From NCBI GenBank assembly GCA_947372005.1, contig CANBRV010000066.1:1-10269 (forward strand): a stretch of DNA of 10,269 bases. The letters run 5' to 3'. The position numbers and the translations under genes are program-made. Numbering within the stretch: position 1 is the first letter of the stretch; each line of letters begins with the position of its first letter. Under the pieces are notes generated by a model. It was not told where the DNA came from and ran no database searches. It was given only the letters and a program-made list of their open reading frames with translations. Origin of the DNA: Comamonadaceae bacterium (GTDB lineage Bacteria; Pseudomonadota; Gammaproteobacteria; Burkholderiales; Burkholderiaceae_C). This document shows positions 1 through 6,459 of the stretch, piece by piece.

Positions 1-46
1 TCACAGCCCTTGCGATGAAGGGGAACTGCGAAGTATATCAGGGTTT

Positions 47-1729
47 CTACTGCCTGGCAAACTTTTTAAATGACGCCATCTGGGAAGGGTGCATAGAAAA
101 AGACCTCAAACCCATAGCCAGCAAGGCTTGCGTATGCGATTCATCTCCCGCCATTTCACCACAAACACTAATCGATTTGCCTGCTGCAATGCTCTGCTTA
201 ATCGTCGATTCAATCAAAAATTGCACCGCAGGATGATTGCCATCGTACAAGTGCGCAACGGTCTCATCTGTTCGATCAACTGCAAGCGTGTACTGGATTA
301 AGTCGTTTGAGCCTATAGAGAGGAAGTCGAAATATTTCAGAAACGTCGGGACAATCAGCGCTGCGGCAGGCACTTCAATCATCGCCCCCAAACCTATCTC
401 ACCATAGGCAACCCCCACCGCGTCTAGCTGCGTTCTTGCTCGATCCACCATGAGCAAACATTGTTTAATTTCGCCCTCGTGCGCCAGCATCGGGATAAGC
501 ACCTCGATACGCCCATGTACTGCCGCGCGAAGCAGTGCTCGCAGCTGCGTCAAAAACATGGCGGGCTCAGCCAAACACCACCGAATTGCCCTGAGACCCA
601 ACGCTGGATTCGTATGCACGCCATACTCTTGCCCATGACTTGGATCCAAAGGCTTGTCCGCACCGATGTCGATGGTACGGATCGTGACGGGCATGCCCTT
701 CATAGCCACAACAACCTCGCTATATGCCGCGTACTGCTCCTCTTCGTCTGGCAAGATTGCACGCCCCATGAATAAAAACTCGGTTCTAAAAAGCCCGATA
801 CCTTGCGCACCCGCAGCCAATGCGGCAGCAGTATCGCCAGGTAACTCAATATTCGCTAACAGCGTAATCGCGGTTCCATCAGGCGCCAATAGTGGCGCTG
901 ATTGCTTGATATCCCTTGATTCGCTTGCCAAATGCTCATGCCAAGCCGCTAAGCCATCTGTTTGTTTTTGTCGGTACTGCGCAAGAATGCGATCCGTCGG
1001 ATTCACAATCAATACCCCGGCATCTGCATCCACAATCACCCAGTCGTCTTGGCGCACCAGCTGACTAGCACTCTTAGCGCCCACAATGGCAGGGATCCCC
1101 ATACTGCGCGCCACAATGGCGGTATGCGAAGTCTTGCCCCCCACATCGGTCACAAAACCACTAAATACATCGCTTTTGAAGCGAATCATGTCGGCAGGCG
1201 ATAAGTCGTGCGCCACCAAAATCAAAGACTCATGATTTGCTTGATTGGCTGCTGTCAGTTGCGCCGAGCCTTGCAATTGCTTAAGCACGCGCTCAACCAC
1301 TTGCTCCAAATCGCCTTTGCGTTCCCGCATGTAAGAGTCATGCATCGCATCAAACTGTTCGGCAATGACCTCTAATTGCGTCGTCAACGCCCACTCCGCG
1401 TTATAGTGCCGCTCCTCTATGTAGTGGCGTACACCTTCGGCCAATGTGTCGTCTTGCAACAGCATCAAATGCACATCCATGATGGCAGATAACTCATGCG
1501 GCGCGTCTTTATTCACATGATCCGACAGGCTAAGCTGTAAGCGCTGCAGCTCCTCAACGACAACATTTCTTGCCGTTCGCACCCGCTGCACTTCCGCTGG
1601 CGCTTGATCGGGCGTTATAAAGTAATGCGCCACATTGGCGCGACTAGACAGCACACGTACGGCACGCCCAATGGCAACGCCGCCGCCTAGCCCACGGCCG
1701 ACAGAGAGTCCGTGGACGCTAAAGCTCAT
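47..1729 (-). CDS. ptsI: PTS Enzyme I (phosphoenolpyruvate-protein phosphotransferase)
   Basis: Cytoplasmic Enzyme I takes phosphate from PEP and passes it to HPr, the first step of the PTS phosphorelay. The 560-residue product is close to the usual length of about 570-580. Visible signatures are the phospho-histidine loop GGKTSHTAIVAR with His202, the PEP-binding arginines in GLFRTEFL (Arg315) and TIRTIDIGADKP (Arg351), the metal and PEP loop IEVP...GSNDLIQYT (Asn475, Asp476), and the C-terminal catalytic cysteine in SVCGEMAGD (Cys523). All key residues are present, so it should be active. It is the last gene of the EIIA-ptsH-ptsI operon, starting 17 bp after ptsH. No clear Shine-Dalgarno precedes the ATG, so translational coupling to ptsH is likely. 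The stop is TAG at 47-49, and no terminator is visible in the remaining 46 bp. Confidence 0.97.
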   Translation of the reverse strand: MSFSVHGLSVGRGLGGGVAIGRAVRVLSSRANVAHYFITPDQAPAEVQRVRTARNVVVEELQRLQLSLSDHVNKDAPHELSAIMDVHLMLLQDDTLAEGVRHYIEERHYNAEWALTTQLEVIAEQFDAMHDSYMRERKGDLEQVVERVLKQLQGSAQLTAANQANHESLILVAHDLSPADMIRFKSDVFSGFVTDVGGKTSHTAIVARSMGIPAIVGAKSASQLVRQDDWVIVDADAGVLIVNPTDRILAQYRQKQTDGLAAWHEHLASESRDIKQSAPLLAPDGTAITLLANIELPGDTAAALAAGAQGIGLFRTEFLFMGRAILPDEEEQYAAYSEVVVAMKGMPVTIRTIDIGADKPLDPSHGQEYGVHTNPALGLRAIRWCLAEPAMFLTQLRALLRAAVHGRIEVLIPMLAHEGEIKQCLLMVDRARTQLDAVGVAYGEIGLGAMIEVPAAALIVPTFLKYFDFLSIGSNDLIQYTLAVDRTDETVAHLYDGNHPAVQFLIESTIKQSIAAGKSISVCGEMAGDESHTQALLAMGLRSFSMHPSQMASFKKFARQ

Positions 1730-1746
1730 GCAGTCTGCAGGGGCAT

Positions 1747-2013
1747 TTATTCGCCCTCGCCAAATTTATCGTTAATCAAAGCAATAACCGCATCCATCGC
1801 TGCGGCTTCTTGCTCGCCAGCAGTTTCAATCTCGATGCTAGAGCCCAGACCTGCCGCAAGCAGCATCACGCCCATGATGCTTTTGGCGTTAATACGGCGC
1901 TCGCCCTTACTCAGCCACACCTCGCACGGGAAGCTACCCGCAATCTTTGTGAGCTTAGCGCTCGCCCTTGCATGCAAGCCAAGCTTGTTAGAAATCGTGA
2001 TCGTCGTCTTCAT
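1747..2013 (-). CDS. ptsH: HPr phosphocarrier protein
   Basis: HPr (88 residues) carries phosphate from Enzyme I to EIIA. The active-site histidine lies in LGLHARAS (His14). A second site, KSIMGVM with Ser45, matches the regulatory serine region that HPr kinase/phosphorylase (HprK) modifies in Gram-positives and in many beta- and alphaproteobacteria; enteric HPr differs here. Ser phosphorylation is therefore plausible, but no hprK is in the window. The start at 2013 is chosen because the protein then begins MKTTITISN as HPr should, and AGGGAG lies 12 nt upstream (2026-2031). The longer open frame upstream overlaps the EIIA gene and resembles nothing. The gene sits 31 bp after EIIA and 17 bp before ptsI. 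Confidence 0.97.
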   Translation of the reverse strand: MKTTITISNKLGLHARASAKLTKIAGSFPCEVWLSKGERRINAKSIMGVMLLAAGLGSSIEIETAGEQEAAAMDAVIALINDKFGEGE

Positions 2014-2025
2014 ATTTTGATAATT

Positions 2026-2031
2026 CTCCCT
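2026..2031 (-). promoter_or_regulatory. ptsH ribosome-binding site
   Basis: AGGGAG on the minus strand lies 12 nt before the ATG at 2013. It supports the 88-residue HPr start over the much longer open frame that continues upstream. Confidence 0.6.
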
Positions 2032-2044
2032 ACGTTTTAATCGT

Positions 2045-2443
2045 TTAAACCAACTCCATCGCGCCTTGGCTACCGCCTGCCACCGCCTTTTCAGCCATTT
2101 CGGCCAACGGGGTATCCCAATACGTAATTGCCCGCAACAACATGGGCAAACTAGCCCCTGCAATGCACTTCACATGCGTACTGCCTGCGCTTTGAGCTAA
2201 TTTTTGCGCCACATTGCAAGGCGTTGCACCAAACACATCACTCATCACCAGCGTACCTGCCCTGCCAGCGCTGCGCTCCATCACAAGCAGCTGACGCGCG
2301 GCGTCCAGCGTCGATTCGGGTGATTGATCGGGTAGCACATCAATCACATCCACGCGGGAAGCCGCATCTGGAAAGGCGTGCAAAGCAGCGCTTTTGAGTG
2401 CGGAGGCCAACGGCGTATGCGCGATGATGAGAATGCTATTCAT
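2045..2443 (-). CDS. PTS EIIA component, mannose/fructose (ManX-like) family
   Basis: This 132-residue cytoplasmic protein is a stand-alone EIIA domain. It begins MNSILIIAHT, with His9 as the expected phospho-acceptor, and has the family's SDVFGATP loop (Asp69) and GASLPMLLRA segment. It is the first gene of the PTS operon and should receive phosphate from HPr. No EIIB or EIIC permease gene is visible. In betaproteobacteria this EIIA-HPr-EI set is usually thought to act in regulation, for example of carbon storage and carbon/nitrogen balance, rather than in sugar uptake; that role is inferred from family knowledge. The start at 2443 gives the proper family N-terminus. Longer upstream frames run into the divergent pduO gene. 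No strong Shine-Dalgarno is seen. Confidence 0.93.
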   Translation of the reverse strand: MNSILIIAHTPLASALKSAALHAFPDAASRVDVIDVLPDQSPESTLDAARQLLVMERSAGRAGTLVMSDVFGATPCNVAQKLAQSAGSTHVKCIAGASLPMLLRAITYWDTPLAEMAEKAVAGGSQGAMELV

Positions 2444-2519
2444 AGAGTGGTTATTTTTTCGAATTATCGCCTCTAGAATCTGCCGCACATATCGCGCAAC
2501 ACCACGCAAGGAAAAAAAC
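2444..2519. promoter_or_regulatory. Divergent promoter region between the PTS operon and pduO
   Basis: These 76 bp separate the start codons of two divergent genes, so at least two promoters should lie here or reach into the genes. A GATAAT hexamer on the minus strand (2463-2468) could be a -10 box for the PTS operon, but no convincing -35 is found at normal spacing. The call rests mainly on gene arrangement. Confidence 0.4.
2508..2512 (+). promoter_or_regulatory. pduO ribosome-binding site
   Basis: AAGGA ends 7 nt before the ATG at 2520 and fixes this start in preference to the in-frame ATG at 2394, which lies inside the divergent EIIA gene. Confidence 0.7.
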
Positions 2520-3077
2520 ATGGGTAATCGACTCTCACAAATCGCCACGCGCACGGGCGATGATGGCACCACAGGCCTTGGCGACGGCGCCCGCGTTCCC
2601 AAATCCAGCCCACGCGTCCACGCAATGGGCGATGTGGACGAGCTCAACAGCCATATTGGTCTTTTGCTATGCGAAGATATTCCCGCAGATATCCGCGGCC
2701 TGCTGATCGACATACAGCACCAGCTCTTCAATCTTGGCGGTGAACTCTCCATTCCAGGCTATCAACTCCTGAAAGAGGAAGCGGTTATCCAGCTAGACGA
2801 GGCTTTGGCCCACTACAACGAGGCGCTACCGCGCCTGCAAGAATTTATTTTGCCTGCTGGCAACCGCGCCGCAAGCCAAGCCCACGTCTGCCGAACCGTG
2901 GCACGGCGTGCAGAACGCCTAGTGGTAGAACTAGCGCAAACAGAAACCATTCACGCCGCGCCGCGCCACTACCTCAACCGCCTCAGCGACCTTATGTTTG
3001 TACTTTCGCGCGTTTTAAACCGTATGAACGGCGGAGACGATGTTTACTGGAAGAGCGAGCGAATGCAAAGGAAGTAA
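2520..3077 (+). CDS. pduO: PduO-type ATP:cob(I)alamin adenosyltransferase
   Basis: The enzyme transfers the adenosyl group of ATP to cob(I)alamin (or cobyrinate diamide) to form adenosylcobalamin in the cytoplasm. The product has 185 residues, normal for the family. Signatures in order are the N-terminal ATP-binding TRTGDDGTTGLGDG (residues 11-23), GDVDELNSHIGL (37-48), FILPAGN (109-115), CRTVARRAERL (124-134) and YLNRLSDLMFVLSRVLN (151-167). The start is supported by AAGGA 7 nt upstream. The gene stands alone: upstream is the divergent PTS operon and downstream a 109-bp gap before the Bug genes. No other cobalamin genes are nearby, so it may serve salvage for B12-dependent enzymes such as methylmalonyl-CoA mutase, though this is inference. 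The alternative symbols mmaB or cobO are used for related proteins. Confidence 0.93.
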   Translation: MGNRLSQIATRTGDDGTTGLGDGARVPKSSPRVHAMGDVDELNSHIGLLLCEDIPADIRGLLIDIQHQLFNLGGELSIPGYQLLKEEAVIQLDEALAHYNEALPRLQEFILPAGNRAASQAHVCRTVARRAERLVVELAQTETIHAAPRHYLNRLSDLMFVLSRVLNRMNGGDDVYWKSERMQRK

Positions 3078-3108
3078 GCAAAATTGCATACAGAACCCGC
3101 CTAAAGTT

Positions 3109-3130
3109 AAGGGAAAATGCTAAGTGACAA
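3109..3130 (+). promoter_or_regulatory. Conserved upstream element of Bug copy 1
   Basis: A 22-nt stretch beginning AAGGGAA and ending GACAA, 78 nt before the copy 1 start. It matches 17 of 22 bases with the stretch at 5379-5400, which lies 77 nt before the copy 3 start. The shared position suggests an inherited promoter or operator. Downstream of it, TGATATAAA (3142-3150) looks like an extended -10 box, with GTGACA (3124-3129) as a poor -35 at a short 15-nt spacing. Function is not proven. Confidence 0.4.
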
Positions 3131-3186
3131 CAATCTCATACTGATATAAAGTTGTTCGATTGCGCCAAAATTTTTAAGTGATTTTT

Positions 3187-4188
3187 ATGAAATTTTCATC
3201 ATTTCCCACACTGATAATTAATACTTTATTTATCATTGGCAACCTAGTCTTTATCAATATATCCCAAGCACAAGAATTTCCAAGCAAATCTGTAACGCTG
3301 GTATCTCCTTACCCTGCTGGAGGCATAGCCGAAGCTATTGCAAAACTTGTCAGCAAACCTCTCGAAGCAAATCTAAAGCAAGCCGTCGTAATCGAAAACT
3401 TAGGCGGTGAAAGCGGCGCTACGGCACTGCTAAAAATACTTAATGCCCCAGCCAATGGCCATCTGGTCTTACAAGGCACGCCGAGCGAACTCATACTTGC
3501 GCCATCTATCAGCGAAACGCCCAGCTTTAAAAGCGAAGACTTTCGTATGGTGCAGTTCGTTGCCGATATACCAATGGTTATCTTTGCTCGCAAGAGCTTA
3601 GAGGCTAACGATGCAGATGAATTGACAACGCTAGCACGCCGCGCCGTTGCACATGGCAAGCCACTCGTCTATGCAAGTCTTGGCGAGGGCACTTTTAATC
3701 ATTTCTTAGGTAGCTATATCTCTAAAAAAATTAATGCTCACATGCTTCACGCGCCGTACGCAAGCGCACCTGAAATAATAAAAGGCCTACTTAGCGAGCA
3801 AGTCGATATTGTTGTTGCCCCATTTACAACCGATCAGATTGCCTTGCACAATTCTGGAAAAATTAAACTTATATCGGTTCTAGCTGCCAATCGCCAACCC
3901 GCAATCCCCGATGTCTCATCGGTAGATGAAGGGTTTGCACTCAGCGGCTGTTATCAAAGCCTATGGACCGGTTATTTCGTAAAAAAAGAGACGCCAGAGG
4001 TCTTAGTCCAAGTCTTGCATAAAGCATTGTCTGACACGCTAAACGACCCCCAAATGATAAGCAGACTGGTGTCGCAAGGCGCCATTATTTCTCCGTCATT
4101 GACCCTTGATGATGTCAATAAAAAATACGCGGCTGAAATTGTTAAATTCCGGGCAATGGCCAAATCCATGAGTCCAGAACCCCTGTAA
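3187..4188 (+). CDS. Bug/TctC-family periplasmic substrate-binding protein, copy 1
   Basis: A secreted binding protein of the tripartite tricarboxylate transporter (Bug) family, 333 residues, the usual size. A hydrophobic signal peptide ends at SQA|QEFPSK (about residue 28). The body has the family's N-terminal lobe pattern: PYPAGG (41-46), VIENLGGESGATA (68-80), DGH-like NGH and LLxxxPSEL. The Asp that usually follows the Gly-Gly (GGxxD) is replaced by Glu49. No TctA/TctB membrane subunits are present, so it is an orphan receptor whose ligand cannot be read from sequence; Bug proteins commonly bind small carboxylates. It is about 62% identical to copy 3 by hand count, making it the most divergent of the three. 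ATG 3187 is preferred over GTG 3178 because it matches the starts of copies 2 and 3. Confidence 0.9.
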   Translation: MKFSSFPTLIINTLFIIGNLVFINISQAQEFPSKSVTLVSPYPAGGIAEAIAKLVSKPLEANLKQAVVIENLGGESGATALLKILNAPANGHLVLQGTPSELILAPSISETPSFKSEDFRMVQFVADIPMVIFARKSLEANDADELTTLARRAVAHGKPLVYASLGEGTFNHFLGSYISKKINAHMLHAPYASAPEIIKGLLSEQVDIVVAPFTTDQIALHNSGKIKLISVLAANRQPAIPDVSSVDEGFALSGCYQSLWTGYFVKKETPEVLVQVLHKALSDTLNDPQMISRLVSQGAIISPSLTLDDVNKKYAAEIVKFRAMAKSMSPEPL

Positions 4189-4222
4189 CGGCGAGGCATG
4201 CCAGCCGTCCATTGATTTACAA
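4186..4222 (+). pseudogene. Relic of the PIN gene start after Bug copy 1
   Basis: The 3' flank of copy 1 resembles the Bug copy 3/PIN junction at 6455-6490. Both have a TAA stop, 9 nt, then an ATG 12 nt from the stop in the same frame, followed by near-identical sequence (AGCCGTCCATTGATTTA here against AGCCGCTCATTGTTTTA there, 14 of 17). Here the ATG (4198) opens only five codons (MPAVH) before a stop. It is best read as the truncated beginning of a duplicated PIN gene. A conserved hairpin (CGGC...GCCG, 4189-4207) is an alternative reason for the similarity. Confidence 0.5.
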
Positions 4223-4235
4223 CGAGTCCACAAAG

Positions 4236-4273
4236 GAGTAGAGTTCTGTACCTGACTTGCTGATTAAAGAAGT
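4236..4273 (+). repeat. Leader repeat before Bug copy 2
   Basis: The segment starts GAGTAGAGTT, contains TACCTG, and ends TTAAAGAAGTT just before the copy 2 ATG. The same ordered blocks occur at 5414-5452 before copy 3. Copy 1 lacks a clear version. The AAAGAAG portion is placed where a weak ribosome-binding site would be. Confidence 0.55.
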
Positions 4274-4279
4274 TTTTTT

Positions 4280-5282
4280 ATGAAGCCCTCACCCGTCCTC
4301 CTGCTTGTACTAAACACCTTATTTGTTTTTGGTAGCCTAGTTTTTGCAGGCGGCTCACAGGCGCAAACCTTCCCAAGCAAGCCCATCGTCCTAGTAGGGC
4401 CTTATCCAGAGGGCGGCGTCAGTGCAAGTATTGCAAAACATGTCGGCGCATCACTTTCAAGCACCCTAAAACAAACTGTATTGGTAGAAAACTTAGGCGG
4501 CGAAAGTGGTGTAACTGCCGTTCAAAAAGTACTAAATGCCCCCTCAGATGGCCACACGCTCCTGCAAGCCAGTCCTAGTGAGCTTGTTCTCGTGCCATTT
4601 GTTAATAAAAACGCCAAGTTCAAAAGCGAAGACTTTCGCATGGTGCAATTCGTTGTCGATACGCCTTTGATCATTGTTGCCCGCAAAGGTCTAGATGCAA
4701 ACAATGCGGATGAATTAGCTGTGCTTGCACGTCGCTCTGCAGCCCTTGGGCGCCCTCTTGTTTACGCCAGCTCCGGAGTAAGTAGTTATGGCCATATGCT
4801 GGGTAGCCATATATCTAGACAAATTAATGCGCCCATGCTTCACGCGCCTTACCCAAATACAGCTCAAGTCGTGAAAGGCTTAGTAGATGAGCAGATCGAT
4901 TTTGTTATCACCGCATACAACGACTCCCAGCTTGCGCTGCATACCTCTGGCAAAGTTAAAATTATTGCCGCCCTATCTGCCCAGCGACAACCCGCCATTC
5001 CTGATGTCCCCTCTGTAGATGAAGGGGTAATGCTTAAAGGCTACCATCACAGCACTTGGTTCGCCTATTTTGTAAAAAAAAGACACGCCAGAGTCCATAG
5101 TGCAGGCCTTGCACAAAGCCCTATCTCAAACGCTAGGCAATCCCACAATTCGTACTACTTTAGTATCTAAAAGTTCTATCGTTCCTCCGCCACTTAGCTT
5201 GGCAGATGCCAATAAAAAATACGCGACTGAGATTGTTAAATTCCGGGCAATGGCCAAATCAATAAGTCCAGAACCCCAATAA
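4280..5282 (+). pseudogene. Bug/TctC-family substrate-binding protein, copy 2, frameshifted
   Basis: Second tandem Bug paralogue, with a signal peptide ending SQA|QTFPSK and the same core motifs (PYPEGG, VENLGGESG, SEDFRMVQFV). As read, the frame from 4280 ends at 5170 after 296 residues, the last 29 being unrelated to the family. The cause is one extra A in the tract at 5074-5081: eight A here, seven in copies 1 (3981-3987) and 3 (6250-6256). Removing one A restores exactly 333 codons ending at TAA 5280-5282. Up to residue 267 it is about 78% identical to copy 3 (207 of 267), and the downstream piece keeps 46 of 60 identities. No other lesion is seen. It may be a recent pseudogene, a sequencing error, or a gene rescued by slippage in the A tract. 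The usual GGxxD Asp is Ala49. Confidence 0.85.
5074..5081 (+). other. Homopolymer A8 tract carrying the frameshift
   Basis: Eight consecutive A follow GT in the conserved YFVKK codons of copy 2. Both paralogues have seven A at this place. To rejoin the downstream reading frame, one A must be lost (or two gained) in DNA or mRNA, or the ribosome must move +1. A -1 shift would meet TAG at 5098-5100 within a few codons. Confidence 0.9.
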
Positions 5283-5378
5283 CGGCGGCGCATTAAGCAA
5301 TACTTTTTATTTCTATTATTATATTTAATACTATTAAATATCAAATTAGTACTACTTATAAAATATAAAAACAGCACC
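5283..5378 (+). other. AT-rich spacer between Bug copies 2 and 3
   Basis: This non-coding stretch is very AT-rich compared with the coding sequence on both sides. It contains a perfect inverted repeat (5321-5341), an outer pair TTTTTAT (5304-5310) and ATAAAAA (5365-5371) that could extend the fold, and a palindromic TAGTACTA (5347-5354). TATAAA at 5357-5362 is a possible -10 box for copy 3, with TTAAAT (5334-5339) as a weak -35 at 17 nt. No counterpart is present between copies 1 and 2, so it looks inserted or locally diverged. There is no coding potential. Confidence 0.6.
5321..5341. repeat. Perfect 10-bp inverted repeat with a 1-nt centre
   Basis: The left arm ATATTTAATA and right arm TATTAAATAT flank a single C at 5331. 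The symmetry is exact over all ten pairs and breaks just outside. It could be an operator for a dimeric regulator or an AT-only hairpin. It lacks the GC stem expected of an intrinsic terminator. Confidence 0.75.
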
Positions 5379-5400
5379 AAGGGAATACGCCTAGCGACAA
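5379..5400 (+). promoter_or_regulatory. Conserved upstream element of Bug copy 3
   Basis: Counterpart of the element at 3109-3130 (17 of 22 identical, same ends AAGGGAA and GACAA), at almost the same distance from the start codon. It begins right where the AT-rich spacer ends. TACAAT at 5407-5412 could be a -10 box, although no good -35 accompanies it. Confidence 0.4.
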
Positions 5401-5413
5401 TAACCTTACAATC

Positions 5414-5452
5414 GAGTAGAGTTATTTACCTGTTTGATTAGTTAAAGAAGTT
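5414..5452 (+). repeat. Leader repeat before Bug copy 3
   Basis: Same ordered blocks as 4236-4273: GAGTAGAGTT, TACCTG and TTAAAGAAGTT, ending a few bases before the ATG at 5456. It ties the copy 2 and copy 3 translation starts together and supports both chosen starts. Confidence 0.55.
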
Positions 5453-5455
5453 GTT

Positions 5456-6457
5456 ATGAAATCCGCGTCTCTCCTCCTGCTCGCACTAAATGCCTTATTT
5501 GTTTTTGGCAATCTAAACTTTGCAGGCGACGCTCAGGCGCAAACCTTCCCCAGCAAGCCCATCGTCTTAGTAGAGCCTTATCCTACGGGCGGCATCAGCG
5601 CAGACATCGCAAAGCTTGTAGGCCAATCGCTCGCAACAAACCTTAAACAAGCTGTATTAGTAGAAAATTTAGGCGGCGAGGGTGGTGCAATTGCTGTACA
5701 AAAAGTACTAGATGCCCCCTCAGATGGCCACATGCTGCTGCAAGCCACGCCTAGCGAACTTGTTCTCGTGCCCTTCGCCAACAAAAACGTTAAGTTCAAA
5801 AGCGAAGACTTTCGCATGGTGCAATTTGTTGCAAATATCCCTTTGGTCATTGTTGCCCGCAAGGGTCTAGAGGCTAACAATGCAGATGAGTTAGCCGTGC
5901 TTGCACGCCGTGCCGCAGCACTTGGTCGGCCCCTTGTTTACGCTAGCTCCGGAGTAGGCAGCTACAACCACGTGCTGGGCAACCATATATCTAGAAAAAT
6001 TAATGCGCTCATGCTTCACGCGCCTTACTTAAGTACAGCCCAAGTGGTGAAAGGCTTAATAGATGAGCAAGTCGATATTGTTGTTGCCCCATACAACGAA
6101 GCCACAATTGCTCTGCACACCTCAGGTAAGGTTAAATTTATTGCCGCCTTATCGGCCCAGCGCCAACCCGCCATCCCTGATATCCCCGCAGTAGACGAAG
6201 GGGCTGCACTCAAAGGCTGCCATCAGAGCATTTGGTTCGCCTATTTTGTAAAAAAAGACACGCCAGAGCCCATAGTGCAAGTCTTGCACAAAGCCCTATC
6301 TCAAACACTAGGCAATGCCACAATGAGTACGACGCTGGTGTCTAAAAGCTCTATCGTGCCTGCGCCACTTAGCCTTGCCGAGGCCTCCAAAAAATATACC
6401 GCCGAAATCGTTAAATTCAGGGCAATGGCCAAATCAATGCGTCTAGACCCCCCATAA
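5456..6457 (+). CDS. Bug/TctC-family periplasmic substrate-binding protein, copy 3
   Basis: Intact third tandem paralogue of 333 residues. The signal peptide ends AQA|QTFPSK near residue 28, so the mature protein should be periplasmic. Motifs run as in the other copies: PYPTGG (41-46), LVENLGGEGGAIAVQK (68-83), APSDGHMLL (87-95), SEDFRMVQFV (116-125), LHAPY (187-191) and SAQRQPAIPD (233-242). The canonical GGxxD Asp is Ala49, with an Asp one residue later (Asp50). Closest to copy 2. Its poly-A tract has seven residues and keeps frame. The downstream PIN gene starts 9 nt after its stop in the same reading frame, so co-transcription is likely. With no TctA/TctB nearby, it is an orphan receptor with unknown ligand and may borrow a distant permease or act in signalling. 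Confidence 0.92.
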   Translation: MKSASLLLLALNALFVFGNLNFAGDAQAQTFPSKPIVLVEPYPTGGISADIAKLVGQSLATNLKQAVLVENLGGEGGAIAVQKVLDAPSDGHMLLQATPSELVLVPFANKNVKFKSEDFRMVQFVANIPLVIVARKGLEANNADELAVLARRAAALGRPLVYASSGVGSYNHVLGNHISRKINALMLHAPYLSTAQVVKGLIDEQVDIVVAPYNEATIALHTSGKVKFIAALSAQRQPAIPDIPAVDEGAALKGCHQSIWFAYFVKKDTPEPIVQVLHKALSQTLGNATMSTTLVSKSSIVPAPLSLAEASKKYTAEIVKFRAMAKSMRLDPP

Positions 6458-6459
6458 CC

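Noticed and set aside
1..46. Possible gene end or terminator at the left edge
   Set aside because: The 46 bp after the ptsI stop show no hairpin with T run, no ribosome-binding site and no recognisable coding sequence.
2014..2163. N-terminal extension of HPr to 2163
   Set aside because: It overlaps the end of the EIIA gene in another frame, and the family N-terminus and AGGGAG site support the start at 2013.
2394..2519. Earlier in-frame start for the cobalamin adenosyltransferase
   Set aside because: It would overlap the divergent EIIA coding region; AAGGA before 2520 and the family N-terminus favour the later ATG.
3178..3186. GTG start giving Bug copy 1 three extra residues
   Set aside because: ATG 3187 aligns with the starts of copies 2 and 3 and gives the same 333-residue length and signal peptide.
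5100..5282. Independent 60-residue gene starting with ATG after Bug copy 2
   Set aside because: The apparent start lies within the codons aligned to Bug residues 274-275, and the whole frame is the displaced C-terminus of copy 2.
3309..5880. Minus-strand open frames inside all three Bug genes (for example 3309-3659, 4522-4704, 5578-5880) with similar translations
   Set aside because: Their similarity follows directly from the paralogy of the plus-strand genes. They resemble no known family and have no start-site support.
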